Below are positions 20,956 to 33,085 of a stretch of 36,376 nt of DNA, one piece after another. Each line of letters opens with the position of its first letter. Positions within the stretch are counted from its first letter, which is position 1. This DNA is from Stenotrophomonas sp. UBA2302 (GTDB lineage: Bacteria; Pseudomonadota; Gammaproteobacteria; Xanthomonadales; Xanthomonadaceae). The notes under the pieces are model-generated. The model did not search any database, was not told the origin of the DNA, and saw only the letters and a list, made by a program, of their open reading frames with translations. The position numbers and the translations under genes are program-made. The stretch is from positions 26,046 to 62,421 of the forward strand of contig DDVW01000043.1 in the NCBI GenBank assembly GCA_002345545.1, given 5' to 3'.

Positions 20956-22179
20956 ATGGAAATTCTTCCGATACTGAAAATACTGTCGCGAAACCGGACC
21001 ACTGCCTTGCTGGTCATTCTGGAAATCGCACTGAGCTGCGCAATCATCTGCAATGCGGTGTTCATCATCAGCAACCGCATCGCCGAGCTGTGGATCGACA
21101 GCGGAATCGTCGAAGACGAGCTGGTCTTTATGACAACCAGCAGCCTGCTGCCCGATGTAAACCATGATGCCTTGCGCCGGCAGGACATCGAGGCACTCGC
21201 AGCGATCCCCGGCGTGAAGGCGGTCAGCAGCGTCAACCAGATTCCCTATGGCGACAATGTATGGGGCTCGGATGTGCGCCTCGATCCGGAGCGGGTCAGG
21301 CCCAGCACGCATGCCTCGCTCTACATGGATGACGGCCAGCTGATGCGGACTTTCGGCTTGCAGGTGCTGGAAGGCCGCACCTTCAAGGCCGACGAATATC
21401 TGGAGAACAGCGCATTCGACCCGAACAAGATCGGCCCCTCCGTTCCTGCCATCATCCTGAGCCGTTCATTGGCCCAATCCCTTTTCCCGGATCAAAGCGC
21501 CGTTGGCAAAATTGTCTATGTGTGGGGGGAGAAGCAGCCACCATCACCGGTCGTCGGCGTGATCGAAGATGTCATCGCACCCGGTGCACCCGGCACGTTC
21601 GGCCAGCGTTACCACACCATGATATTTCCGATCAGGGTTTCCAATGGAAACTATGCGATACGTACCGCGCCGGACCAGCGTGCGGCGGTGCTCACCGCTG
21701 CCGCCAAGGCGCTGCATCGCACCGATCCCAACCGCATCATCGAGCAACAGGACACCGTGGAGCAGATGCGCAAGGATTTCCATCGACGTGATCGCTCGGT
21801 GATCTGGATGTTGGCCAGCGTGTGCATCGCATTGCTGGCGGTGACCGCCTTCGGGATCGTGGGACTGGCCAGTTTCTGGGTACAGCAGCGCACCAAGCAG
21901 ATCGGTATCCGCCGCGCACTGGGCGCCACCCGTATGCACATACTGCGCTACTTCCAACTGGAAAATTTCCTGCTCAGCAGCAGCGGCATTGCGCTGGGAC
22001 TACTACTGGCCTACAGCCTGAACATGCTGTTGATGCATTTCTACGAACTGCCGCGTTTGCCGCTGGCCTACCTGCCCGTTGCCGCAGTGCTGTTGTGGCT
22101 GCTCGGTCAACTGGCAGTACTCGGACCGGCGCGACGTGCCTCCAACCTTCCCCCCGCCAGCGCCAGCCGCAGCGTGTAA
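20956..22179 (+). CDS. MacB/FtsX-type ABC permease, type B, copy 2
   Basis: Duplicate of the type B permease. With ATG 20956 it is 407 residues, exactly the length of copy 1, and begins MEILPILKILSRNRTTALL, matching MEIRPILSTLTRHKTAAAL. That and AGGA at 20947-20950 favour this start over ATG 20950. First helix with VILEIALSCAIICNAVFIIS and coupling helix KQIGIRRALGATRMHILRYF are nearly identical to copy 1, while the periplasmic domain differs more, which fits divergent substrate or partner recognition. Its DNA looks richer in A+T (many AAA, ATT, CTT codons) than the neighbouring genes. Confidence 0.87.
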   Translation: MEILPILKILSRNRTTALLVILEIALSCAIICNAVFIISNRIAELWIDSGIVEDELVFMTTSSLLPDVNHDALRRQDIEALAAIPGVKAVSSVNQIPYGDNVWGSDVRLDPERVRPSTHASLYMDDGQLMRTFGLQVLEGRTFKADEYLENSAFDPNKIGPSVPAIILSRSLAQSLFPDQSAVGKIVYVWGEKQPPSPVVGVIEDVIAPGAPGTFGQRYHTMIFPIRVSNGNYAIRTAPDQRAAVLTAAAKALHRTDPNRIIEQQDTVEQMRKDFHRRDRSVIWMLASVCIALLAVTAFGIVGLASFWVQQRTKQIGIRRALGATRMHILRYFQLENFLLSSSGIALGLLLAYSLNMLLMHFYELPRLPLAYLPVAAVLLWLLGQLAVLGPARRASNLPPASASRSV

Positions 22180-22218
22180 TGTGCTGATGCGCCCGCTCAC
22201 CGCTTTTTACGACCGCCG

Positions 22219-23559
22219 ATGCCGCAGATCCTGATCATTGACGACAACACCGCAGTGGCCACCGCGCTGGACGTGCTGTTCTCCCTGCACGACATCGACA
22301 CGCGCCACGCCAGTTCGCCCGGACAGGGGCTGGCGATGCTGGCCGAACAGGAGTTCGACCTGGTGCTGCAGGACATGAACTTCACCGCCGACACCACCTC
22401 CGGCGAGGAAGGCCAGACACTGTTCCGTGCCATCCGCGACGCACACCCGGACCTGCCGGTGATCCTGCTCACCGCCTGGACCCATCTGGACAGCGCGGTG
22501 GAACTGGTCAAGGCCGGCGCCGCCGACTATCTGGCCAAGCCGTGGGATGACGGGCGTCTGCTGACCACCGTCAACAACCTGCTGGAACTGGCCGAAGCCC
22601 GCCGCGAGCTGGCCCGCCGCCGTGCCCGCGAGCTGCGCCAGCAGCAGGCCCTGCACGAGCGCTACAACCTGTGCGGGATGGTGTTCGCCGATCCGGCCAG
22701 CGAACGGGTGATCGCGCTGGCCTGCCAGGTCGCGCGATCGGAACTGCCGGTCCTGATCACCGGCCCCAATGGCGCCGGCAAGGAGAAGATCGCCGAGATC
22801 ATCCAGGCCAACTCGGCCCACCGCAACGGCCCGTTTGTGGCGCTGAACTGCGGCGCCATTCCGGCCGAGCTGATCGAGGCCGAACTGTTCGGTGCCGAGG
22901 CCGGCGCCTACACCGGTGCCAACAAGGCGCGCGAGGGCAAGTTCGAAGCGGCCGATGGCGGCACCCTGTTCCTGGACGAGATCGGCAACCTGTCCCTCGG
23001 CGGCCAGATGAAACTGCTGCGCGTGCTGGAAACCGGACGTTTCGAACGGCTCGGTTCCAACCGCGAACGGCAGGTCACGGTGCGGGTGGTCAGCGCCACC
23101 AATGCGGACCTGCCTGCGATGATCCGCGATGGCAGCTTCCGCGAAGATCTGTACTACCGCCTCAACACCGTCGAGCTGGCGCTGCCGCCACTGGCCGAAC
23201 GCCGCGAGGACATCCTGCCGCTGGCCCGGCATTTCCTCGGGCAGGACGGCAAACCGCTTTCATCGCAGGCCGCACAAGCGCTGCAGCATCACAGCTGGCC
23301 GGGCAATGTGCGCGAACTGCGCAATGTGATCCAGCGCGCCAGCCTGCTCGCACAGGGCCCGCGTATCGAAGTGGCCGACCTCAATCTGCCGCGCGTGCAT
23401 GCCCGCCCGTCGATTCCAGCCGATGAACCGGACCGCGCGCGGATCGTCAACGCACTGGAACGTGCCCATGGCGTGATTGCCCAGGCCGCGGCCGACCTCG
23501 GCCTGAGCCGGCAGGCGCTGTACCGGCGCATGGACCGCCACGGCATCCCGCGCGAATGA
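22219..23559 (+). CDS. NtrC-family sigma-54-dependent response regulator
   Basis: Activator of sigma-54 promoters, 446 residues. Receiver domain 1-120 has D8-D9, acceptor D52, T85 and K107. The AAA+ domain follows from about 150, with Walker A GPNGAGK (182-188), sigma-54 contact loop GAYTGA (229-234; the usual loop is GAFTGA), Walker B GGTLFLDEIG (247-256), and the arginine-finger region FREDLYYRLN. A Fis-like helix-turn-helix ends the protein (IAQAAADLGLSRQALYRRMDRHGI). All phosphorylation and ATPase residues are present, so it should be functional. Its kinase follows 7 bases later and a sigma-54 promoter heads the operon, so I infer autoregulation by positive feedback. Confidence 0.93.
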   Translation: MPQILIIDDNTAVATALDVLFSLHDIDTRHASSPGQGLAMLAEQEFDLVLQDMNFTADTTSGEEGQTLFRAIRDAHPDLPVILLTAWTHLDSAVELVKAGAADYLAKPWDDGRLLTTVNNLLELAEARRELARRRARELRQQQALHERYNLCGMVFADPASERVIALACQVARSELPVLITGPNGAGKEKIAEIIQANSAHRNGPFVALNCGAIPAELIEAELFGAEAGAYTGANKAREGKFEAADGGTLFLDEIGNLSLGGQMKLLRVLETGRFERLGSNRERQVTVRVVSATNADLPAMIRDGSFREDLYYRLNTVELALPPLAERREDILPLARHFLGQDGKPLSSQAAQALQHHSWPGNVRELRNVIQRASLLAQGPRIEVADLNLPRVHARPSIPADEPDRARIVNALERAHGVIAQAAADLGLSRQALYRRMDRHGIPRE

Positions 23560-23566
23560 GCCGGCG

Positions 23567-24913
23567 ATGCTGAGATCACGCTCCTTCACCTTCAAGCTGT
23601 TCCTGCGGCTGCTGCCGGTGCTGGCGCTGGCGGCGGCGTTTCCGTGGCTGCTGGCCTACTGGCTGGACCGTGGCTGGGTGGTGGCGCTGCTCTCGGCACT
23701 GCTGCTGATGGCGCTGATGTGGTGGGCGCTGCGCCGTGCCACCGCGCCTGTGCGCTCGCTGCTGCGCGCGTTGGCCGGCACCACCAGCAGCTACCGCGAT
23801 GGCGAGTACAACTTCGGCGTGCACTGGCGCGGCAACGACGAACTGGCGCAACTGGTGCGCGCCCATGGCGAGCTGGGCGAGGTGCTGCGCGAGCAACGCC
23901 AGGCGCTGGTGCAGCGCGAGCTGCTGCTGGACACCATGGTGCAGAACACACCCGTGGCGATGCTGCTGCTGGGCAACGGTGGTGATGGCGTGCAGCGGGT
24001 GACCTTCTCCAACACCGCCGCGCGCAAGCTGCTGCATGGCGGCTGGAAGCTGGAAGGCAAGCGCCTGCACGAGCTGCTGGAGAGCATGCCGGAGGAGCTG
24101 CGCAATGCCATCGCGCGCGGTGGTGACTGCCTGTTCGCGGTCCGCGAGGCAGACGGAGACGAGGACGACGAGCAGATCTACCACCTGTCGCGACGCAGCT
24201 TCCATCTCAACGGCCGTCCGCACGAACTGCTGCTGCTGCGCCTGCTGACCGCCGAACTGCGCCGCCAGGAAGTGCAGACCTGGAAGAAGGTGATCCGCGT
24301 GATCAGCCATGAACTCAACAATTCACTGGCGCCGATCGCCTCGCTGGCGCATTCCGGCGCCGAGCTGGTCCGGCGCGGCAAGACCGAACGGCTGGAGGAC
24401 ATCTTCGCCACCGTCGAGGAACGCGCGCGCCATCTGGAAGGCTTCATCCGCGGCTATGCGCGCTTTGCCAAGTTGCCGCAGCCGCAGCTGCAGACGGTGG
24501 TCTGGAAACAGTTCCTGCATGGCCTGCAGCAGCAGATCGGTTTCCGCATGGCCGAATTCCCGGATGAGCTGTGCAGCCGGATCGATCCGGCGCAGTTCTC
24601 GCAGGCGTTGCTCAACCTGCTCAAGAACGCGCACGAGGCCAGCGCCGACAACGGCGCCGGCGACAATGCGGTTGAAGTCCGCCTTGCACAACTGCCGCAC
24701 TGGCTCCGCATCGAAGTGCTGGACCGCGGCAGCGGCATGAACGAGGCGGTGCTGCAGAACGCGCTGATGCCGTTCTATTCGACCAAGCGCAACGGCACCG
24801 GCCTCGGGCTGGCGCTGACCCGCGAGATCATCGAAGCCCACGGCGGCCGGATCGCGCTGCAGAACCGCAAGGACGGCGGCCTGTGCGTGGCGATCCTGCT
24901 GCCGCACGATTGA
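23567..24913 (+). CDS. Sensor histidine kinase, intramembrane-sensing layout
   Basis: Partner kinase of the NtrC-family regulator, 448 residues. Two membrane helices (about 12-33 and 38-55) are joined by only about four residues (DRGW), so there is no periplasmic sensor domain. A HAMP-like linker and a PAS-like region (about 118-190) lead to the H-box VISHELNNSLAPI with the phospho-accepting His248, then N-box NLLKNAHEAS, G1 DRGSGM and G2 GTGLGLAL. An acidic stretch (ADGDEDDEQ, 195-203) interrupts the PAS/H-box link. The H-box and ATPase pattern resemble the NtrY/NtrB group. The signal is probably sensed within the membrane, perhaps through the permeases. Confidence 0.92.
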   Translation: MLRSRSFTFKLFLRLLPVLALAAAFPWLLAYWLDRGWVVALLSALLLMALMWWALRRATAPVRSLLRALAGTTSSYRDGEYNFGVHWRGNDELAQLVRAHGELGEVLREQRQALVQRELLLDTMVQNTPVAMLLLGNGGDGVQRVTFSNTAARKLLHGGWKLEGKRLHELLESMPEELRNAIARGGDCLFAVREADGDEDDEQIYHLSRRSFHLNGRPHELLLLRLLTAELRRQEVQTWKKVIRVISHELNNSLAPIASLAHSGAELVRRGKTERLEDIFATVEERARHLEGFIRGYARFAKLPQPQLQTVVWKQFLHGLQQQIGFRMAEFPDELCSRIDPAQFSQALLNLLKNAHEASADNGAGDNAVEVRLAQLPHWLRIEVLDRGSGMNEAVLQNALMPFYSTKRNGTGLGLALTREIIEAHGGRIALQNRKDGGLCVAILLPHD

Positions 24914-25065
24914 ACCTGCCACGCCCAGACGCTACGCAAGTACCGCTTGTGCACCGTCTCGACAACGGCCTACCCGGCATCCGCACGACGGCGACATCCC
25001 GGCAGATCCGGCAAGCGCCGGTTGCCGCAACAGGCGCGGTTGCTCCGCGCCCGCTGGCCCCGGCC

Positions 25066-26433
25066 TCAGGATTTCTTGAGCGGACGCACCCAGCCATCGA
25101 CGGTCTGCTGCCGTGACCGGGCGACGGTCAACTTGCCGGCCGGCGCGGTGCGGGTCACCACCGAACCGGCGGCAATGGTGGCACCATCCTCCAGCGTCAC
25201 CGGTGCCACCAGCGAACTGTTGGAGCCGACGAACACCGCATCGCCGATCACCGTCTGGAACTTGTTCACCCCGTCATAGTTGCAGGTGATGGTGCCAGCG
25301 CCGATGTTGGTACCACTGCCAATCACCGCATCGCCCAGATAGGTCAGGTGGTTGGCCTTGCTGCCCTTGCCCAGTGTGACCTTCTTGGTCTCGACGAAAT
25401 TGCCCACATGCACGCCATCGGCCAGCAGCGTGCCCGGACGCAAGCGCGCGAACGGACCGATCTGCGCGGCACCTTCGGCAATGACGCCTTCCAGGTCGCA
25501 GTGCGCCCGCACTTCGGTACCGGCACCCAGCTTGACGTCCTTCAGCCGCACGAACGGCCCGATGCGCACGCCATCGCCCAGCTCGACCTGGCCTTCCAGC
25601 ACCACGTTGGCATCGATCTGCACGTCACGGCCCACGGTCACCGTGCCGCGCTGGTCAACACGCGCCGGGTCCAGCAGGCGTGCGCCCTGCGCGCACAGCG
25701 CCCTGGCCGCGCGCAGCTGCCACGCCCGTTCCAGCTGCGACAGCTGCCAGGGGTCGTTCGCGCCTTCGGCTTCCTGCGCATCGGCGACATGGACCAGTTC
25801 GGCCGGCGTGTACTCGGCCGTGGCCGAGGCGAACACATCGGTGAGGTAATACTCCCCCTGTGCATTGGCGTTGGACAGCGCCCCCAGCCAGCGCCGCAGC
25901 GCGGTGGATTCGGCGGTGATGATGCCGGTGTTGATGGTGCGGATGCGCTTTTGCTCCTCGTCGGCGTCCTTCTGCTCGACGATAGCCGCCACCTTGCCCT
26001 CGGCATCGCGCACGATACGGCCATAGCCGCTGGGATCGTCCAGCTCGGCGACCAGCACCGCCAGCCGTGGCGCTCCCGCCAGCAGGGCCTTCAGGGTGTC
26101 GGCACGGATCAGCGGCACATCGCCATACAGCACCAGCACCTGCGCGGTATCGGGAACTTCCGGCATCGCCTGCTGCACGGCGTGGCCGGTGCCCAGCTGC
26201 TGTTTCTGTTCGGACCAGACCAGGTCCTGCTGGTCGGCGAATGCCGCACGCACCGCTTCACCGCCATGTCCGTAGACCACGTGGATACCCGCCGGCTGCA
26301 ACTGCCGGGCGGCCTCGATCACATGCGCAAGCATCGGCTGGCCTGCGATCGGCTGCAGCACCTTCGGCAACACCGACTTCATACGCTTGCCGGCGCCGGC
26401 GGCGAGGATGATCACGTGCAATGGCTGGGTCAT
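25066..26433 (-). CDS. glmU: Bifunctional GlmU (N-acetylglucosamine-1-phosphate uridyltransferase / glucosamine-1-phosphate acetyltransferase)
   Basis: Carries out the last two steps to UDP-GlcNAc in the cytoplasm. The 455 residues comprise an N-terminal nucleotidyltransferase ([11 protein letters not shown] at 9-19; LYGDVPLI) and a C-terminal left-handed beta-helix acetyltransferase with repeating hexapeptides ([30 protein letters not shown]). ATG 26433 ([13 protein letters not shown]) is chosen because the 55 upstream in-frame residues are not conserved-looking. It has the same orientation as glmS and the atp operon, but is separated from glmS by the transporter module. Confidence 0.96.
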   Translation of the reverse strand: MTQPLHVIILAAGAGKRMKSVLPKVLQPIAGQPMLAHVIEAARQLQPAGIHVVYGHGGEAVRAAFADQQDLVWSEQKQQLGTGHAVQQAMPEVPDTAQVLVLYGDVPLIRADTLKALLAGAPRLAVLVAELDDPSGYGRIVRDAEGKVAAIVEQKDADEEQKRIRTINTGIITAESTALRRWLGALSNANAQGEYYLTDVFASATAEYTPAELVHVADAQEAEGANDPWQLSQLERAWQLRAARALCAQGARLLDPARVDQRGTVTVGRDVQIDANVVLEGQVELGDGVRIGPFVRLKDVKLGAGTEVRAHCDLEGVIAEGAAQIGPFARLRPGTLLADGVHVGNFVETKKVTLGKGSKANHLTYLGDAVIGSGTNIGAGTITCNYDGVNKFQTVIGDAVFVGSNSSLVAPVTLEDGATIAAGSVVTRTAPAGKLTVARSRQQTVDGWVRPLKKS

Positions 26434-26513
26434 GGGGAAAACTTTGTTGAACAGTGCTCGGATTCTAATCCCGCAATGGGTAGCATTGACCCCCCTTCCT
26501 GCCGGAACCCTTG

Positions 26514-26897
26514 ATGAGCCTGTTCCGCCAAGGCAGCCAGTACATCGCCATCGGCCTGTTGCAGCTGCTGCTGGACTGGGGCGTATTCGTCGCCGCAAGC
26601 GCGTTGGGCATCGCCGCCGCGCCCAGCAACCTGCTCGGCAGGATCAGCGGCGCGTTGCTGGGCTTCTGGCTCAATGGCCGCTACACGTTTTCCCGACACG
26701 GACAGCAACGTCACGGATGGCGCCGCTTCGCCCGTTTTCTTGCGCTGTGGCTGGCGATGACGCTGATCAGCACGCTGCTGGTCAGCTACACCGCAAGCCA
26801 TCTCGGCCTGCACATGGCCTGGCTGGGCAAGCCCCTGGTGGAGGGCGGGCTGGCGCTGGTGACTTTCTTCCTGCTGCGGCATCTGGTCTATCGCTGA
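26514..26897 (+). CDS. GtrA-family small membrane protein
   Basis: Polytopic membrane protein of 127 residues with four predicted helices ([80 protein letters not shown]). The second helix ends in the FWLNGRYTF signature of GtrA. Family members are thought to move undecaprenyl-linked sugars across the inner membrane for O-antigen or teichoic acid glycosylation; no glycosyltransferase is adjacent, so the substrate is unknown. ATG 26514 is favoured over the in-frame TTG at 26511. Confidence 0.88.
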   Translation: MSLFRQGSQYIAIGLLQLLLDWGVFVAASALGIAAAPSNLLGRISGALLGFWLNGRYTFSRHGQQRHGWRRFARFLALWLAMTLISTLLVSYTASHLGLHMAWLGKPLVEGGLALVTFFLLRHLVYR

Positions 26898-27047
26898 GCG
26901 CTGCAACTGCCCCGCAGAGGCCGGGGCCAGTCGCTTCCAGCTCACCCAGGCGTACCATCCGCGCTTGTCCACAGTCGGCATGAGCGAGCGCCTGCGCCAT
27001 CGCCACCACCAGACAACCAGCGCGTTGTCCTGTGTCCGTCCATAACG

Positions 27048-27076
27048 AAAAACGCCGGCCCAAGGCCGGCGTTTTC
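27048..27076 (-). terminator. Bidirectional terminator between gtrA-like gene and atpC
   Basis: AAAACGCCGGCC (27049-27060) pairs perfectly with GGCCGGCGTTTT (27064-27075) around a 3-base loop. There is a T-run on the plus strand (27072-27075) and five T on the minus strand (complement of 27048-27052), so it can end both the atp operon and the gtrA-like transcript. Confidence 0.9.
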
Positions 27077-27096
27077 CAATGCGCTGTGCGCGAACC

Positions 27097-27519
27097 TCAG
27101 TGCTTGAGGTTGCGGCGCAGACGCTCCAGCGCCTGCAACTGCGCGGTGACCTCGGCCAGACGCTGCTGTGCTTCGGCCAGCTCCATGGCTTCGCCACGGT
27201 TGGCCAGCACGCGCTCGGCTTCTTCCTTGGCCTTGCGCACGGCCGCTTCGTCGATGTCGGTGGCGCGGATGGCGGTGTCGGCCAGCACGGTCACGACCTG
27301 CGGCTGCACTTCCAGGATGCCGCCGGAGATGGCGAAATCCAGCTGTTCGCCGCCGACGGTGGTAACCACCACCTTGCCCGGCTTCAGGCGGGTGATCAGC
27401 GGAGCGTGCTTGGGCGCGATGCCCAGCTCGCCCAGCTCACCGGTGGCCACGACCAGGGTGGCTTCGCCGCTGAAGATCTGCTGCTCGGCACTGACGATGT
27501 CGCAACGGATGGTGCTCAT
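27097..27519 (-). CDS. atpC: ATP synthase epsilon subunit
   Basis: Central-stalk subunit of F1 that also inhibits ATP hydrolysis. The 140 residues match the family length. The N-terminal beta-sandwich ([20 protein letters not shown] ... PGKVVV) is followed by the C-terminal helical pair ([20 protein letters not shown]). Last gene of the atp operon, followed by a bidirectional terminator. Confidence 0.95.
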   Translation of the reverse strand: MSTIRCDIVSAEQQIFSGEATLVVATGELGELGIAPKHAPLITRLKPGKVVVTTVGGEQLDFAISGGILEVQPQVVTVLADTAIRATDIDEAAVRKAKEEAERVLANRGEAMELAEAQQRLAEVTAQLQALERLRRNLKH

Positions 27520-27540
27520 GGAACTCTCTTCGCCTGGTTG

Positions 27541-27593
27541 GGTGGGCCTGCGCCCACCGCAGGTTGCCGCGAAGGCGGAGCGGACTCCGCCTT
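27541..27593. repeat. Two stem-loops between atpD and atpC
   Basis: GGTGGGC (27541-27547) pairs with GCCCACC (27552-27558), and AAGGCGGAG (27572-27580) pairs with CTCCGCCTT (27585-27593) around CGGA. The second resembles a short REP-like hairpin but lacks the GTAG edge seen at 29922. They probably shape mRNA processing between the two cistrons. Confidence 0.5.
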
Positions 27594-27602
27594 ACGCTGG
27601 AA

Positions 27603-29910
<2,308 letters not shown>

Positions 29911-29921
29911 CTCTTCTTCCC

Positions 29922-29945
29922 GTAGAGCGGGGCCAAGGCCCCGCT
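29922..29945 (+). repeat. GTAG-type REP stem-loop (left arm of an inverted pair)
   Basis: GTAG (29922-29925) precedes a perfect 9-bp stem, AGCGGGGCC (29926-29934) with GGCCCCGCT (29937-29945). This layout, a GTAG edge followed by a GC stem, fits the SMAG repeats described in Stenotrophomonas maltophilia, which often occur as inverted pairs. It lies between atpA and atpG. Confidence 0.7.
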
Positions 29946-29957
29946 TTATCAGTGTGA

Positions 29958-29980
29958 AGCGGAGCCTGGCTCCGCTCTAC
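29958..29980 (-). repeat. GTAG-type REP stem-loop (right arm of an inverted pair)
   Basis: Read on the minus strand, GTAG (complement of 29977-29980) precedes an 8-bp stem, AGCGGAGC with GCTCCGCT (29958-29965 and 29969-29976). It faces the element at 29922 in the opposite orientation, 12 bases away. Confidence 0.7.
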
Positions 29981-29988
29981 CTGCGCTA

Positions 29989-31551
<1,563 letters not shown>

Positions 31552-31596
31552 CGTCAAGTCCTAGTGCCGGCAAGCAAGCCGGACGTTAAATTGAAT

Positions 31597-32124
31597 TCAG
31601 TGTGCGAGCGCGGTCTGCAGGCGCGACAGCTTGCCCTTGAGCGAGCCATCGATCACCACGTCGCCGGCGTCGATCACGGCGCCGCCGATCAGCGAAGCGT
31701 CCACCGCGGTCGTCACCTCGACGCCACGGCCGAAACGCCTGCCCAGCGCGGCCTTGATCTTTTCCAGCTCGTCGGCCGACAGTTCGGCAGCCGAGGTCAC
31801 CGTGGCCTTGACCACGTTTTCGGCATCGGCGCGCAGCTGTTCGTACAGACCGGCGATTTCCGGCAACTGCTGCAGCCGCTGCGACTCGGCCAGCAGCCCC
31901 AGGAAACGGCCGTAGGCATCGCCTGCCGCCTCCGGAGCCAGCAGGGCGACAGCATCGCCGCGGCCGAGCTGCGGATTGGACAGCAGGGCCGACACGCGCG
32001 GATCGGCGGCAACGCGGGCGGAGAACGCAAGCGCGTCCGACCACGGCGCGAACTTGCCATCCTCGCGCGCAATCGCAAACGCGGCGCGGGCGTACGGGCG
32101 GGCAAGCGTGAGGGCCTGGCTCAT
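31597..32124 (-). CDS. atpH: ATP synthase delta subunit
   Basis: Peripheral-stalk subunit joining F1 to the b subunits, 175 residues. It starts with [19 protein letters not shown], typical of delta (helical N-terminal domain), and ends in the [19 protein letters not shown] and [24 protein letters not shown] motif near the C-terminus. Three bases separate it from atpF, so translation is likely coupled. Confidence 0.95.
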   Translation of the reverse strand: MSQALTLARPYARAAFAIAREDGKFAPWSDALAFSARVAADPRVSALLSNPQLGRGDAVALLAPEAAGDAYGRFLGLLAESQRLQQLPEIAGLYEQLRADAENVVKATVTSAAELSADELEKIKAALGRRFGRGVEVTTAVDASLIGGAVIDAGDVVIDGSLKGKLSRLQTALAH

Positions 32125-32127
32125 CTA

Positions 32128-32598
32128 TCAGATCTCCGCGGCCAGCTCGTCGAGCAGCGCCTTGTGGGCGTTGGCATCGATTTCGCGCTTGAGCAGCTTC
32201 TCGGCACCGGTCACGGCCAGAGCGGCCACCTGCTTGCGCAGGTCTTCGCGGGCACGGTTGGCGGCGGCGTCGATCTCGGCCTTGGCCAGGTCTTTCTGGC
32301 GGTTGGCTTCAGCGATGGCTTCGTTCTTGGCCGCTTCGACGATCTGGTTGGCACGGGCGTGCGCCTGATCGATGATCTCGTTGGCCTTGCCACGGGCGTC
32401 CTTCAACGCCTCGTTGACCTTCACTTCGGCCTGGGCCAGGTCTTTCTGGCTGCGGTCGGCAGCGGCGAGGCCTTCAGCGATCTTCTGCTGGCGCTCCTCG
32501 ATAGCCTTCATCAACGGCGGCCAGATCAGGGTCGCGATGATCCAGATCAGCGCGGCAAACGCCAAGGCCTGCGCAATGAGGGTGAAATTGATATTCAT
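32128..32598 (-). CDS. atpF: ATP synthase b subunit
   Basis: Peripheral-stalk subunit, 156 residues, normally two copies per complex. One N-terminal membrane helix ([20 protein letters not shown]) is followed by a long charged helix rich in Ala, Glu and Lys, ending at the delta-binding region. The length equals that of the E. coli subunit. Confidence 0.95.
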   Translation of the reverse strand: MNINFTLIAQALAFAALIWIIATLIWPPLMKAIEERQQKIAEGLAAADRSQKDLAQAEVKVNEALKDARGKANEIIDQAHARANQIVEAAKNEAIAEANRQKDLAKAEIDAAANRAREDLRKQVAALAVTGAEKLLKREIDANAHKALLDELAAEI

Positions 32599-32626
32599 GG
32601 TTAGCTCGGTCGCTGGTGTCGGGGGT

Positions 32627-32652
32627 GGTTGCGCCGCCGTGGCGGCGCAACC
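32627..32652 (-). repeat. Strong stem-loop between atpE and atpF
   Basis: GGTTGCGCCGCC (32627-32638) pairs perfectly over 12 bp with GGCGGCGCAACC (32641-32652). A second, imperfect hairpin lies next to it (32668-32691, GCCGGCTGCC with GGCAACCGGC). Lying just past atpE in the transcript, they could protect the atpE message or slow readthrough into atpF. Confidence 0.65.
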
Positions 32653-32709
32653 GGACCTTCATCCGAAGCCGGCTGCCCGCAGGCAACCGGCCATCTCACT
32701 GCAGCCGGA

Positions 32710-33012
32710 TCAGCCCGCCAGCTTGGCGGCTTCGGCCAGCAGCGTGGAAGCCAGCGGGTTGGCGAAGGCCAGCAGCAGGCCGACGGCGACCGAGATGATG
32801 AACGCGGCGTCGATCAGGCCGGCGGTGATGAACATGCGGACCTGCAGCACCGGGATCAGTTCCGGCTGGCGCGCGGCCGACTCCAGGAACTTACCGGACA
32901 TGATGGCCAGACCCAGACCGGCGCCCAGTGCGGCGAGGCCGATCATGATGCCGACGGCAAGGGCGGTGGAGCTCTGGACTTGGGCGAGGTTGGTCAGGAC
33001 GGCGAAGTACAT
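32710..33012 (-). CDS. atpE: ATP synthase c subunit
   Basis: Proton-carrying rotor ring subunit, 100 residues. Two helices flank the polar loop (RQP at 48-50), and the ion-binding carboxylate is Asp68 in [20 protein letters not shown], equivalent to E. coli Asp61. The binding-site surroundings look proton-type rather than sodium-type (no Gln/Thr ligand set visible). It is about 20 residues longer than the E. coli subunit, with extra residues at both ends. Confidence 0.95.
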   Translation of the reverse strand: MYFAVLTNLAQVQSSTALAVGIMIGLAALGAGLGLAIMSGKFLESAARQPELIPVLQVRMFITAGLIDAAFIISVAVGLLLAFANPLASTLLAEAAKLAG

Positions 33013-33085
33013 GGTTATCTCCAGGAACTTAAGTAGCTAAGGGTGATGAAACGGATGAAGGTTGAAACGGGTTGAAGCTTGTAAC

